Shown here: piece after piece, positions 16,823-26,139 of the stretch
How the letters are laid out: each line of letters starts with the position of its first letter
Numbering within the stretch: the stretch's first letter is position 1
NCBI RefSeq assembly: GCF_017996735.1
Contig: NZ_JAGOGJ010000008.1
Span: forward strand, 42,249-106,248
Source of the DNA: Niveispirillum sp.
GTDB lineage: Bacteria > Pseudomonadota > Alphaproteobacteria > Azospirillales > Azospirillaceae
Length of the DNA: 64,000 nucleotides
Direction: 5' to 3'
Made by a program: the position numbers and the translations under genes
Notes under the pieces: model-generated
Database searches by the model: none
The model's input: only the letters and a program-made list of their open reading frames with translations
Told to the model about the DNA's origin: nothing

Positions 16823-17473
16823 ATGAGCAACAGCAGCTTCACCCCGGTCCTGTCCAACCGTGACATGGGCAACGCCATCCATGATGAGGTCGTGCCCGCC
16901 GAACATCCCTGGTCCGGGATCGTGCGTAAGGGCCAGGTTTTCCGCATCATCGACAGCGAGGGCTGTCAGGCCGTCGACACCCTGTTCTACAGTCTGGCCG
17001 ACCATACCGAACGCTACAGCGCCCAGGACACCGTGCTGGCCCAGGGCGCGCCCTATATCGGGCCGGGATCGGTGCTCTATTCCAACCGGGGCAACCCGCT
17101 TGCGACGGTCATTGCTGATACCAGCGGCAGCCATGACACCTCTGCCGGGGCCTGTTCCTGCGAAAGCAATACGGTGCGCTTTGGCCACCAGACCAAATAC
17201 ATGCACGCCTGTCGGGAAAATTTCCTGATCGCCGTGTCCCGCCACGGCATGGGCAAGCGCGATATCGTGCCCAACATCAATTTCTTCATGAATGTGCCCA
17301 TCGACCCTGACGGCACGCTGGCCATTGCCGATGGCGTGTCATCGGGCGGGGATTATGTGGAGATGGTGGCGCATCAGGATCTGCTCTGCGTCATCTCCAA
17401 CTGTCCCCAGGTGAACAATCCCTGCAACGGTTTCGACCCCACGCCCATCCGGGTGCTGGTCTGGGCTGACTGA
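16823..17473 (+). CDS. DUF1989 protein, second carboxyguanidine deiminase subunit
   Basis: 216 residues, start preceded by GGAGG. Paralogue of the previous gene: HPWSGIVRKGQVFRIIDSEGCQAVDTLFYSL, ERYSAQDTVLAQG, and a Cys-rich segment GACSCESNTVRFG followed by MHACRENFL, which could bind the metal. NINFFMNVPIDPDG closes the catalytic half. With the 271-residue protein it should form the hetero-oligomeric carboxyguanidine deiminase acting between the carboxylase and allophanate hydrolase. It sits 20 bp before the carboxylase gene. Family membership is clear; the reaction is inferred from the riboswitch and operon. Confidence 0.87.
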   Translation: MSNSSFTPVLSNRDMGNAIHDEVVPAEHPWSGIVRKGQVFRIIDSEGCQAVDTLFYSLADHTERYSAQDTVLAQGAPYIGPGSVLYSNRGNPLATVIADTSGSHDTSAGACSCESNTVRFGHQTKYMHACRENFLIAVSRHGMGKRDIVPNINFFMNVPIDPDGTLAIADGVSSGGDYVEMVAHQDLLCVISNCPQVNNPCNGFDPTPIRVLVWAD

Positions 17474-17493
17474 CGGCAATCGGGGGCACATCC

Positions 17494-20400
17494 ATGTTCA
17501 CCAAGGTCCTGATCGCCAATCGTGGCGAGATTTGCGCGCGGGTGGTCAAAACCCTGCGGCGCATGGGTATCGCGTCGGTCGCCGTCTATTCCGACGCCGA
17601 CCGTTTCACCCTGCCCGTCCTGTCGGCGGATGAGGCGGTGCATATCGGCCCGTCGCCGGCCAAGCAGTCCTATCTGGATATCGACGCCGTCATCGCCGCC
17701 TGCAAGGCGACGGGGGCGCAGGCCGTCCATCCCGGCTATGGCTTCCTGTCGGAAAATGCCGGGTTTGTGGAACGGCTGAACGCAGCGGGCATCAGTTTCA
17801 TCGGCCCGCGTGTGGAGCATCTGCAGGGCTTCGGCCTGAAACACACGGCCCGCGCCCTGGCCAAGGCCGCCGGTGTGCCCCTGCTGCCCGGTACCGACAT
17901 CCTGGAGAATGTGGAGGCGGCACAGACCGCCGCCGCCGAAATCGGCTTCCCCGTGATGCTGAAAAGTACGGCGGGTGGCGGCGGCATCGGCATGCAGCTT
18001 TGCCACAGCGCCGACGAACTGGCGGCCAAGTTCGCCGCCGTGCAACGCATGGCCACCAGCAGCTTTGGCGACGCGCGTGTCTACCTGGAACGGTTCGTGG
18101 CCGAGGCGCGGCATGTCGAGGTGCAGATTTTCGGCGATGGCAAGGGCGGGGTCGTGGCCCTGGGCGAGCGTGACTGCTCGCTTCAGCGTCGCAATCAGAA
18201 GGTGGTGGAGGAGACACCCGCCCCCGGCCTGCCCGACGCGGTGCGCCTGCACCTGCGCGATGCCGCCATCGCCCTTGGCCAGTCGGTGAAATACGCCTCT
18301 GCCGGGACGGTGGAGTTCATCTATGACGTGGCCCGCGCCCAGGTCTATTTCCTGGAGGTGAATACACGGCTGCAAGTCGAACATCCGGTGACGGAAGCCG
18401 TGTTCGGCGTAGATCTGGTCGAATGGATGGTGCGGCAGGCCGCCGGTGATTTCACCCTGCCCGCCCAGGACAGCTTGGTCCCCCACGGGGCCGCCATCGA
18501 GGTCCGGCTTTATGCCGAAAACGCGGCCGCCGACTTCCGCCCCTCCACGGGCCTTCTGACCGAGGTGACCTTCCCCACCGACATCCGCGTCGATGGCTGG
18601 GTCGCGACCGGTACGGAGGTGACGGCCAATTACGATCCGATGCTGGCCAAGCTGATCGTGCATGCCGACAGCCGCGATGCGGCCATCGACAAGCTGTCGG
18701 CGGCGCTGGCCGAAAGCCGCGTGGCGGGGATCGAGACCAACCTGTCCTACCTGTCCGCCATCATCGGGTCGGATATTTTCCGTCAGGGCAAGGTTGCCAC
18801 CTCTGTCCTGAAAGATTTTGCCTTTACCCCCGCGACGGTGGAGGTGCTGGCACCGGGTGCCCAGACCTCCATCCAGGATTGGCCGGGACGGCTGGGCTAT
18901 TGGGATGTGGGCGTGCCGCCATCGGGGCCGATGGATGACAAGAGCTTCCGTCTGGCCAACCGGTTGCTGGGCAATGCGGAAGGGACGGCGGCGCTGGAAT
19001 GCACGCTGACCGGCCCCACCCTGCGCTTCAACACCGATGCGACCATCGCCCTGACCGGGGCCGTGATGGCGGCGACGCTGGATGGCGTGGGCGTGGCGTA
19101 TGGCGTGCCGGTGGTCGTAAAGGCCGGGCAGACCCTGGCGCTGGGCCGTATTCAGGGGGCCGGACAGCGCACCTATCTGGCCGTCGCCGGTGGTTTTGAT
19201 GCGCCCAGCTATCTGGGCTCAAAGGCAACCTTCGCGCTGGGCCGATTTGGCGGCCATGCCACAGGCTGCCTGAAGGCGGGTGACACGCTGGCGCTGGCGG
19301 GGCTGCCCGTGGGACCAGCGGAAATGCCCGCCCTTCCCATGCTCTCCAACGAATGGCACTTGTCCGTCCATTATGGCCCGCACGGCGCGCCCGACTTTTT
19401 CCGGGAAGACGACATCGCCGACCTGTTCGCCGCGACCTATGAGGTGCATTTCAATTCCGCCCGCACAGGCGTCCGCCTGATCGGTCCCCGCCCGAAATGG
19501 GCGCGGGCCGATGGGGGGGAGGCCGGGCTGCACCCGTCCAACATCCATGACAATGCCTATGCCATCGGGGCCGTGGACTTCACGGGCGACATGCCGATCA
19601 TCCTGGGCCCCGACGGCCCCAGCCTGGGCGGTTTTGTCTGCCCCGTGGTCGTCGCCAAGGAGGATTTGTGGAAGGTCGGGCAGTTGCGGCCCGGCGACAA
19701 GGTGCGGTTCGTGCCTGTCGCGGTAACACCGCCCAGCGCGCCCGCCATCATCACCCACGCCACGCTGCCCTCCCCCATCCTGTCGCGCATCGACGGCCCG
19801 GTGCCCGTCATCTATCGCCGCGCGGGGGATGATTATCTGCTGGTCGAATATGGACCGATGGCGCTGGATCTGGGCCTGCGGCTGCGCGTGCATCTGCTGG
19901 TCACGGCCCTGCGTGCCCGCGCCCTGCCCGGCATCATCGACCTGACACCCGGCATCCGTTCGCTTCAGGTTCATTACGACAGCGGAATGTTAAAGCTATC
20001 CACGCTGTTGGCTGTGCTGGCGGAGATCGAGGCGGGCCTGGGCAGTATCGAACAGGCCAAGGTACCCAGCCGCATCGTGCATCTGCCTTTGTCCTGGAAC
20101 GATCCCCAGGTCCGGCTGGCCATGACCAAGTATCAGGAACTGGTGCGGGCCGATGCCCCCTGGTGCCCCGACAATATCGAATTCATCCGCCGTATCAACG
20201 GCTTGGACAGCCAGGAGGATGTGAAGCGCATCGTCTTCGACGCCTCCTACCTTGTCTATGGCCTGGGTGACGTCTATCTGGGCGCACCCGTTGCCACCCC
20301 GCTGGACCCGCGCCACCGGCTGGTGACGACCAAATACAATCCCGCCCGCACCTGGACCCCTGAAAATGCCGTCGGCATCGGCGGCGCCTATATGTGCATT

Positions 20401-21018
20401 TACGGGATGGAGGGACCGGGCGGCTATCAATTGTTCGGGCGCACCATCCAGGTCTGGAACTCCTGGCGGGCGACGGCCCCGTTCCAGCAGGGCTGCCCCT
20501 GGCTGCTGCGCTTCTTCGACCAAATTCGTTTCTTTCCCGTAACGGAACAGGAACTGGCGGAGGCCCGCGAGGCGTTCCCCCATGGCCGCTATCCGATAAG
20601 GATTGAGGAAACGACACTCGATTACGCCGAACATCTGCGGTTCCAGGCCGATAATGCCGACAGCATCGACGCCTTCAAAACCCGTCAGCAGGCGGCGTTC
20701 GAGGCGGAGCGGGAAGATTGGAAAGCCAAGGGACTGGACAGTTTTGTCAGCGACGATGGCGGCCCGGCGGCGGAAGCCACCGCCCTGCCCGATGGTTGTT
20801 CCGGTATCGAAACGGGTGTGACAGGCAACGTCTGGAAGATCATGGTGGAGCCCGGGCAGAATGTGGCCGCCGGTGATACCATCCTGATTCTGGAGAGCAT
20901 GAAGATGGAGATGGAGGTCAAGGCGACAGTGGCGGGGCGGATACGGGAAGTGACCGTAAAGCCGGGCCGCACCGTCAATGCCGGTCAGACCGTCGCCATT
21001 CTGGAGGATATTGCCTGA
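17494..21018 (+). CDS. Biotin-dependent guanidine carboxylase (urea carboxylase family)
   Basis: 1174 residues, full length for the family. Order: biotin carboxylase (1 to about 450) starting FTKVLIANRGEICARVVKTLRRMG, with ATP-grasp loop STAGGGGIGMQ and EVNTRLQVEHPVTE; the AHS2/KipA-like carboxyltransferase half (about 455-760) and AHS1/KipI-like half (about 770-1000); and a biotinyl domain with ILESMKMEME, biotin on Lys1137. Family members carboxylate urea or guanidine with ATP and bicarbonate. The riboswitch and the two DUF1989 genes favour guanidine, giving carboxyguanidine. The stop overlaps the allophanate hydrolase start by one base. Biotin ligase must come from elsewhere. Confidence 0.93.
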   Translation: MFTKVLIANRGEICARVVKTLRRMGIASVAVYSDADRFTLPVLSADEAVHIGPSPAKQSYLDIDAVIAACKATGAQAVHPGYGFLSENAGFVERLNAAGISFIGPRVEHLQGFGLKHTARALAKAAGVPLLPGTDILENVEAAQTAAAEIGFPVMLKSTAGGGGIGMQLCHSADELAAKFAAVQRMATSSFGDARVYLERFVAEARHVEVQIFGDGKGGVVALGERDCSLQRRNQKVVEETPAPGLPDAVRLHLRDAAIALGQSVKYASAGTVEFIYDVARAQVYFLEVNTRLQVEHPVTEAVFGVDLVEWMVRQAAGDFTLPAQDSLVPHGAAIEVRLYAENAAADFRPSTGLLTEVTFPTDIRVDGWVATGTEVTANYDPMLAKLIVHADSRDAAIDKLSAALAESRVAGIETNLSYLSAIIGSDIFRQGKVATSVLKDFAFTPATVEVLAPGAQTSIQDWPGRLGYWDVGVPPSGPMDDKSFRLANRLLGNAEGTAALECTLTGPTLRFNTDATIALTGAVMAATLDGVGVAYGVPVVVKAGQTLALGRIQGAGQRTYLAVAGGFDAPSYLGSKATFALGRFGGHATGCLKAGDTLALAGLPVGPAEMPALPMLSNEWHLSVHYGPHGAPDFFREDDIADLFAATYEVHFNSARTGVRLIGPRPKWARADGGEAGLHPSNIHDNAYAIGAVDFTGDMPIILGPDGPSLGGFVCPVVVAKEDLWKVGQLRPGDKVRFVPVAVTPPSAPAIITHATLPSPILSRIDGPVPVIYRRAGDDYLLVEYGPMALDLGLRLRVHLLVTALRARALPGIIDLTPGIRSLQVHYDSGMLKLSTLLAVLAEIEAGLGSIEQAKVPSRIVHLPLSWNDPQVRLAMTKYQELVRADAPWCPDNIEFIRRINGLDSQEDVKRIVFDASYLVYGLGDVYLGAPVATPLDPRHRLVTTKYNPARTWTPENAVGIGGAYMCIYGMEGPGGYQLFGRTIQVWNSWRATAPFQQGCPWLLRFFDQIRFFPVTEQELAEAREAFPHGRYPIRIEETTLDYAEHLRFQADNADSIDAFKTRQQAAFEAEREDWKAKGLDSFVSDDGGPAAEATALPDGCSGIETGVTGNVWKIMVEPGQNVAAGDTILILESMKMEMEVKATVAGRIREVTVKPGRTVNAGQTVAILEDIA

Positions 21019-22772
21019 TGTTGCCCGAAAAGCTGACCATCCAGACCCTGACCGACCTGTACCGCAGCGGCGCGGCCAGCCCCGTGACGGTGATCGAGGC
21101 GGTGTTGGAACGGCTTGCCGCCAATCCCGATCCCGCCGCCTGGATCAGCGTGGTGCCCGCCGAACAGCTTCGGGCGGAAGCGGCGGCCTTGGCGGCTGCC
21201 GGCTATGATCCGTCCAAACCTCTTTGGGGCATCCCCTTTGCGGCCAAGGATAATATCGACGCCGCCGGCCTGCCCACCACCGCCGCCTGCCCGGCCTTTG
21301 CCTACAACCCAGGAGCCGACAGTACCGTCGTGGCCAGGCTGCGGGCCGCCGGGGCCATCCTGGTGGGCAAGACCAACCTGGACCAGTTCGCCACCGGCCT
21401 GAACGGCACGCGCAGCCCCTATGGGGCCCCGCGCTGTGTGTTCAACGCGGACTATATCTCCGGCGGGTCCAGTTCCGGCTCCGCTGTCGCCGTGGCGCGG
21501 GGTCAGGTGGCCTTTGCGCTGGGCACTGATACGGCCGGATCCGGCCGGGTTCCGGCCGCCTTCAACGATCTGGTGGGGATCAAGCCCAGCAAGGGCCTGC
21601 TATCCACCAGCGGTCTGGTGCCTGCCTGCCGGTCACAGGATTGCATCACGGTCCTGTCCCACGATGTGGCGGATGGCGATCTGGTCCGCCATGTGGCCGA
21701 AGGGTTCGATGCGGCCGATCCGTTCTCACGGCCCGTGCAGACCCGCCCCCTGCGCCTGTCGGGCTTCCGCTTCGGGGTTTTGACGGGGACGGAGAAGGAG
21801 TTCCTGGGCGATACGGCGGCAGGGGCGCTCTATGACGCGGCCGTAGAGCGGTTGGCCTCCCTGGGCGGCACGGCGGTGCCGTTCGATTACAAGCCGCTGC
21901 GCGAATGCGCCCATCTGCTCTATGGCGGGCCTTGGGTGGCCGAACGTCTGGCCGCGATTGAGGAATTTGTCGAGGGTCAGGCCGACGCCATGGACCCCAC
22001 GGTACGCAGCATCATCGAAGGGGCCGTCGGCAAATCCGCCGTGGAGGCCTTTGTCGGGCAATATGCCCTGGCCTTCTATGCCCAGGAAATTGCCCGGCTT
22101 TGGTGTGATGTCGACCTGCTGCTGCTGCCCACCACGCCCACCATCTATACGGTTGCAGAGATGCAGGCCGATCCCGTGCGCCTCAACAGCAATCTGGGCC
22201 GCTATACCAATTTCGTGAACCTGCTGGACTGCGCCGCCGTGGCCGTGCCCGCCGGGTTCCGGCCCGATGGACTGCCGTTCGGCGTCACGCTGGTCGGCCC
22301 CGCCTTCACCGACAATGGTCTGGCCGTGCTGGCCAGCCGCCTGCATGGCAAGGGAGAGATCATGCCAACCGTTCCCGCCGACTGGCTGCCCATCGTGGTG
22401 GTGGGCGCCCACCTGTCCGGCATGCCGCTGAACCACGAACTGACCTCTGTCGGCGGTCTCAAGCTGGCCGATGTACGCACAGCCCCCGATTATCGCTTCT
22501 ACGCGCTGGCCGGAACGGTGCCGCCGAAACCCGGTCTGGTGCGCAATCCCGGTTTTGAAGGTCCCGGCATCGTGGCGGAGGAATGGGCCCTGCCACCCGC
22601 CGCCTTCGGCAATTTTGTCGCCCGCATCCCCGCCCCCCTGGGCGTGGGCAAGGTGACGCTGGACGATGGACGGCAGGTCACCTGCTTCCTGTGCGAAACC
22701 CATGCCCTGCACGGGGCGACGGAGATCACCGGCTTCGGCGGCTGGCGTTCCTATCGCGCCAGCATGTCCTGA
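21018..22772 (+). CDS. atzF: Allophanate hydrolase
   Basis: 584 residues. Amidase-signature N-terminal domain with the Ser-cisSer-Lys triad: Lys77 (PFAAKDNID), cis-Ser in GGSSSGS (151/152) and nucleophile Ser175 (DTAGSGR). The C-terminal domain from about 455 (VVVGAHLSGMPLNHELTS ... GPGIVAEEWALPPAAFGNFVARIPAPLG) is the family-specific extension seen in stand-alone AtzF/TIGR02713 proteins. It converts allophanate to ammonia and carbon dioxide, the last step of guanidine (or urea) use. A 1-base overlap couples it to the carboxylase; this is the final gene of the operon. Confidence 0.94.
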   Translation: MLPEKLTIQTLTDLYRSGAASPVTVIEAVLERLAANPDPAAWISVVPAEQLRAEAAALAAAGYDPSKPLWGIPFAAKDNIDAAGLPTTAACPAFAYNPGADSTVVARLRAAGAILVGKTNLDQFATGLNGTRSPYGAPRCVFNADYISGGSSSGSAVAVARGQVAFALGTDTAGSGRVPAAFNDLVGIKPSKGLLSTSGLVPACRSQDCITVLSHDVADGDLVRHVAEGFDAADPFSRPVQTRPLRLSGFRFGVLTGTEKEFLGDTAAGALYDAAVERLASLGGTAVPFDYKPLRECAHLLYGGPWVAERLAAIEEFVEGQADAMDPTVRSIIEGAVGKSAVEAFVGQYALAFYAQEIARLWCDVDLLLLPTTPTIYTVAEMQADPVRLNSNLGRYTNFVNLLDCAAVAVPAGFRPDGLPFGVTLVGPAFTDNGLAVLASRLHGKGEIMPTVPADWLPIVVVGAHLSGMPLNHELTSVGGLKLADVRTAPDYRFYALAGTVPPKPGLVRNPGFEGPGIVAEEWALPPAAFGNFVARIPAPLGVGKVTLDDGRQVTCFLCETHALHGATEITGFGGWRSYRASMS

Positions 22773-22823
22773 TGGCAACATTGCCGGGAAACGCGGAACG
22801 GCGGGATGGAAGGACGCGGTCCC

Positions 22824-24161
22824 TTAGCGGCCATCCGGCACCATCCCGTTTCGCGCCCGGCGCAGCATCAGCAATGCGGCGATGCCGGAGGTCAGGGCGA
22901 CGATGGACATCGACCAGCCCACCTTCTGCGGGTCGCGGAACAGATAGTCCGTCAGCAGCGCCGGAAGCGCAGTGCCCACGGCCAGCCCCATGATGACATT
23001 GCAGAAGGAAACCAGGGCCGTGCCCACGCCGCGCATCTGATTGGGCACCACGTTTTGCAGAACGGTGATGCCCACCGCGCTGCCGATCGAGGAATTGAAG
23101 ATGCAGACGGCAAACAGCGCGATGGCGACGCCGCCGCTGCCGGCCAGCGCGATACAGCCGCCCCCCAGCCCGACCAGCAATGCCAGCATGGCGACCGACA
23201 ACCGCCCCCGGTTACCGCCACGCCCCGCATGCCGGTCACTCAACAGGCCGCCGGCAATGGTGCCAAGCCCGCCGATCAGAATGGAGACGGTGCCCGCCGT
23301 GGCCGCGATATCCCCCGGCGAATAGCCGAAGCGGCGGCTGAGCAGGGCCGGAAACCAGTTCTGGATGGCAAAATCCCCAGCCGAGATCAAGGACACGGCC
23401 AGATAGAGCGGCAGCAGCACCCCGGCCCGCAGGCGGAACTGCGCCAGCACCGATTTCAGATCGGGAAGGTGGGTCGGCTCGTCACCGTGCCGGCGCCGTT
23501 GCGGTTCGCGCAAGGTCAGCAGCAGAAGCACAGGGCCGATACCGGCCAGACCCAGCACCAGCAGCACCGACCGCCAGGGCGCCACCCCGCCTAGCCACGG
23601 CCCCAGCAGCGGCAGCGCCGCCAGACCGCCGCCATTGGCATATTCCAGCAGGCCGCCACCGATGACGATGGCCGCACCGCTGCCCACCGCCATACCGGTC
23701 AGCAGACAGCCGATGGCCAGCCCGCGCCGGTGCGGCGGAAACAGATCGGCGATCATGGACACGGCGGCGGGCGCGAACGCCGCCTCGCCGATGCCCACGC
23801 CAATCCGGGCGGCAAACAGGGTGCCGAACCCGTCGGCATAGGCACAGGCCGCCGTACACAGGCTCCACATGATCACCCCGGCCACGATCACCATCCGCCG
23901 GGCCATCATGTCGGCCAGACGGCCAAAGGGCAGGCTGGCCACGGAATAGATCATGGCGAAGGCCAGACCCTGGACCAGCGCCACCTCCGTATCCAACAGC
24001 TTCAGGTCGGCCCGGATGGGATCGACCAGCAGCGACAGCACCAGACGGTCGGAATAGGACAGCACCGCCACGATGAAAAACACCAGCAGCGTCCACCAGG
24101 CCAGCAGCGGAGATGGCCAGGCGCCGTCGGGCGCCCGGTCGTTCAAGGTCACTGCACTCAT
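22824..24161 (-). CDS. MFS transporter, Spinster-like
   Basis: 445 residues, 12 transmembrane helices. Helix 1 region WWTLLVFFIVAVLSYSDRLVLSLLVDPIRADLKLLDTEVALVQGLAFAMIYSVASLPFGRLADMMARR and GVGIGEAAFAPAAVSMIADLFPPHRRGLA are typical of the Spinster-like MFS branch common in Alphaproteobacteria. Its start shares one base with the stop of the CocE-type hydrolase, so both come from the operator-bearing promoter at 26100. I infer uptake of a peptide or its breakdown product across the inner membrane. Substrate not determinable from sequence. Confidence 0.88.
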   Translation of the reverse strand: MSAVTLNDRAPDGAWPSPLLAWWTLLVFFIVAVLSYSDRLVLSLLVDPIRADLKLLDTEVALVQGLAFAMIYSVASLPFGRLADMMARRMVIVAGVIMWSLCTAACAYADGFGTLFAARIGVGIGEAAFAPAAVSMIADLFPPHRRGLAIGCLLTGMAVGSGAAIVIGGGLLEYANGGGLAALPLLGPWLGGVAPWRSVLLVLGLAGIGPVLLLLTLREPQRRRHGDEPTHLPDLKSVLAQFRLRAGVLLPLYLAVSLISAGDFAIQNWFPALLSRRFGYSPGDIAATAGTVSILIGGLGTIAGGLLSDRHAGRGGNRGRLSVAMLALLVGLGGGCIALAGSGGVAIALFAVCIFNSSIGSAVGITVLQNVVPNQMRGVGTALVSFCNVIMGLAVGTALPALLTDYLFRDPQKVGWSMSIVALTSGIAALLMLRRARNGMVPDGR

Positions 24162-26029
24162 CAGGGCGCGCTCCAGGGACGCAGATCGACGGACAGGCTG
24201 CTGGGCTGGGCTGGCGTGCGGGCGATGGTCCAGACATCCCCCGCACCATGCTGGCGGAAGGTGCCGGCATCGGCCCCGGCCAGACTGACCCGCAGCCGGT
24301 GGCCCTTGGCGATCAGGGCCGCCACCGGGAAGGTGGGGAACGCCACCTCCACCATCTGGCCCGGCAACAGCGGGGCCGCGTCGGCGCGGTCATAGGTTAC
24401 CGCCGGTGCGGACTGGGCATAGGGCAGGTCGCCCGGCGGGGCTGGTTTGCGGTGCAGGGCACGGAACAGCCCCTCCGTCAGATAGGTGACCCGCCCATCC
24501 GGCGCCACATCGCTGAGATAGGCGAAAAAGGCCGGGTCGCCTGTGCGGCTGGCCATAAACAGGCGGACGGACGGCGTGCCCACCAGTTCCATATCCTGCT
24601 CGAACGGCGCGCTTGTATAGGTCAGCAGCCTGGCATCCGCCGCCGCACGGTCGCCATAGGCGGCCGGCGCCCCGATCTGCGTGGTCCAGCGTGTGGCCTG
24701 TCCCGTTGTCGCGGACGCATCGACGGTGTAGCTGTCGCTCCCCCCGCTGGTCACGGGATCGCGTGTCAGGCTGTTGCCCGGCGCGAAGTGAAAAAGGGTC
24801 CGCTTCACATCCGCCGGTGGCCAGTCCGCCGTCGTGCGATAGGTGCCGGCCCCCAGCACATAATAATGGATGGCGCGGCTCACCGGCTTGCCGGCCCGCC
24901 TGTCGGCCAGGAACCGGGTCATCATCTGCCATTGCGCATCGGGACCGGGCCGTGGCGTGGCATCATCGGGCAGGAACGGGTCGGACAGGTGGTCGCCCCG
25001 ATGGCTGTTGGCCGTGATCCAGACCTCCATCGGCACACCGGGCAGCGAGCGATAGCGGGCCAAGGTGCCGTCGGCCGTGCCCGCATCCATCCAGCTTGCC
25101 CAGTACTGCACCGGCACCTTCTGCCGCGCGATGGCGGTCAGGCGGGAGGCCGGGCTGCTGGAGAACATGGAATAGCCGTTGGTGCCCTTGTCGTCGCGGA
25201 ATTCGGCCGCGCGGTAATCGTCAGGCTTCCAGTGGCGCCGGACCGCCATGGCGGCGCGCATGCGGCTGAAATCCGCATCTTCGTCGGTGGGTTGCAGCCG
25301 GGGCCACAGCTTGGCGCAATCCGCCGCCCGCGCCATACAGTCCAACGGCGCCTTTGGGTCCAGCGACCTGCCATAATCACGCAGCAGCGTATCGCCGCCC
25401 CACAGCTCCATCATGAAATCGTTGGAGATGCCGCCCGGCATGAACAGGTTGAGATAGGCGTCGAAATCGCTCTGCCGGATGACGGCGCCGGACAGGCCGG
25501 CCGGCGATGCCGTCGCCAGATCGGCGGTATCGGCCATATAGGACACGCCCGTGGCGAACACCTGCCCATCGGACCAGGGCTGCTCCCGCAGATGCGTGAT
25601 CAGGCTGTCCATGTCGCGCACCTCTTCCGGTCCCAGTTCGACCAGACGGTCACCGGCAGAGGAGGTGGAACCCCGCGTATCGACCACGGCCACCACATAG
25701 CCCTCATCCAGCAGACGCGCATAGCGCCCACCTTCCCCGTACAGGAACAGCCCGGCCCTGCCATAACGGGTCTGGATCAACATCGCCGGGTGGCGGCTGC
25801 CGGCGACCATCGCCTTGGGAAACCACAGGCTGACGGCCAGTTCCACACCGTCCGGCATGGCCAGATAATAGGAGCGGTCGGACCAGCCCGCCGGCCGTTC
25901 CGCCACGGTTCCCGCGGCCATCGCCGGAACCGGTACCGACATGGTCAGCACCGCCGCCAGCACCGCGCCCTGCACCATCCGCCGCCGGCTGATGCTCTCC
26001 TGGCCGCCGGATGACCTCCATCGCCTCAT
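24161..26029 (-). CDS. CocE/NonD-family (S15-type) hydrolase, exported by Tat
   Basis: 622 residues. The N-terminus has a Tat-like signal (SISRRRMVQGAVLAAVLTMSV...AMA). An alpha/beta-hydrolase core carries the nucleophile Ser163 in GVSYMA, preceded by VVAVVDTRGSTSSAGD, typical of the X-Pro dipeptidyl-peptidase/CocE family (PF02129), and a C-terminal jelly-roll domain (PF08530: TYTSAPFEQDMELVGTPSVRLFMASRTGDPAFFAYLSDVAPDGRVTYLTEGLFRA). Members cleave acyl-peptide, ester or X-Pro bonds. Periplasmic. It diverges from the M81 peptidase gene across a shared palindromic operator and is followed by an MFS transporter, supporting a role in peptide breakdown. Confidence 0.9.
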   Translation of the reverse strand: MRRWRSSGGQESISRRRMVQGAVLAAVLTMSVPVPAMAAGTVAERPAGWSDRSYYLAMPDGVELAVSLWFPKAMVAGSRHPAMLIQTRYGRAGLFLYGEGGRYARLLDEGYVVAVVDTRGSTSSAGDRLVELGPEEVRDMDSLITHLREQPWSDGQVFATGVSYMADTADLATASPAGLSGAVIRQSDFDAYLNLFMPGGISNDFMMELWGGDTLLRDYGRSLDPKAPLDCMARAADCAKLWPRLQPTDEDADFSRMRAAMAVRRHWKPDDYRAAEFRDDKGTNGYSMFSSSPASRLTAIARQKVPVQYWASWMDAGTADGTLARYRSLPGVPMEVWITANSHRGDHLSDPFLPDDATPRPGPDAQWQMMTRFLADRRAGKPVSRAIHYYVLGAGTYRTTADWPPADVKRTLFHFAPGNSLTRDPVTSGGSDSYTVDASATTGQATRWTTQIGAPAAYGDRAAADARLLTYTSAPFEQDMELVGTPSVRLFMASRTGDPAFFAYLSDVAPDGRVTYLTEGLFRALHRKPAPPGDLPYAQSAPAVTYDRADAAPLLPGQMVEVAFPTFPVAALIAKGHRLRVSLAGADAGTFRQHGAGDVWTIARTPAQPSSLSVDLRPWSAP

Positions 26030-26099
26030 CGTCCCTGTTCCCCTGGCTTGATTGCTTCTTCAGGCGGCTTTGACATTTCCGTCGCAGCCCCTACAATAA

Positions 26100-26115
26100 A
26101 TGAGGTTGATCTCAT
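26100..26115. promoter_or_regulatory. TetR-type operator ATGAG-N6-CTCAT, copy 1
   Basis: ATGAG (26100-26104), GTTGAT, CTCAT (26111-26115); flanking A/T extends the symmetry to AAATGAG/CTCATTT. It lies in the divergent promoter of the hydrolase-transporter operon and the M81 peptidase gene, 25 bp before the latter. The same element is found at 43395 and 46935. Confidence 0.75.
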
Positions 26116-26139
26116 TTTTATAAATTGGCAAGGGGAACA

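Noticed and set aside
15044..17245. Very long open frame on the minus strand across the ABC and DUF1989 genes
   Set aside because: It is antisense to well-identified genes and its protein is Gly/Arg/His/Gln-rich with no family; such frames are expected in high-GC DNA. The same holds for minus-strand frames at 7966-9528, 9655-10851 and 47076-49307 and the plus-strand frame at 24113-26014.
17494..21018. Acetyl-CoA or pyruvate carboxylase
   Set aside because: The biotin carboxylase is followed by AHS1/AHS2 (KipI/KipA-like) domains and the gene lies with allophanate hydrolase and DUF1989 genes, which is specific to the urea/guanidine carboxylase family.
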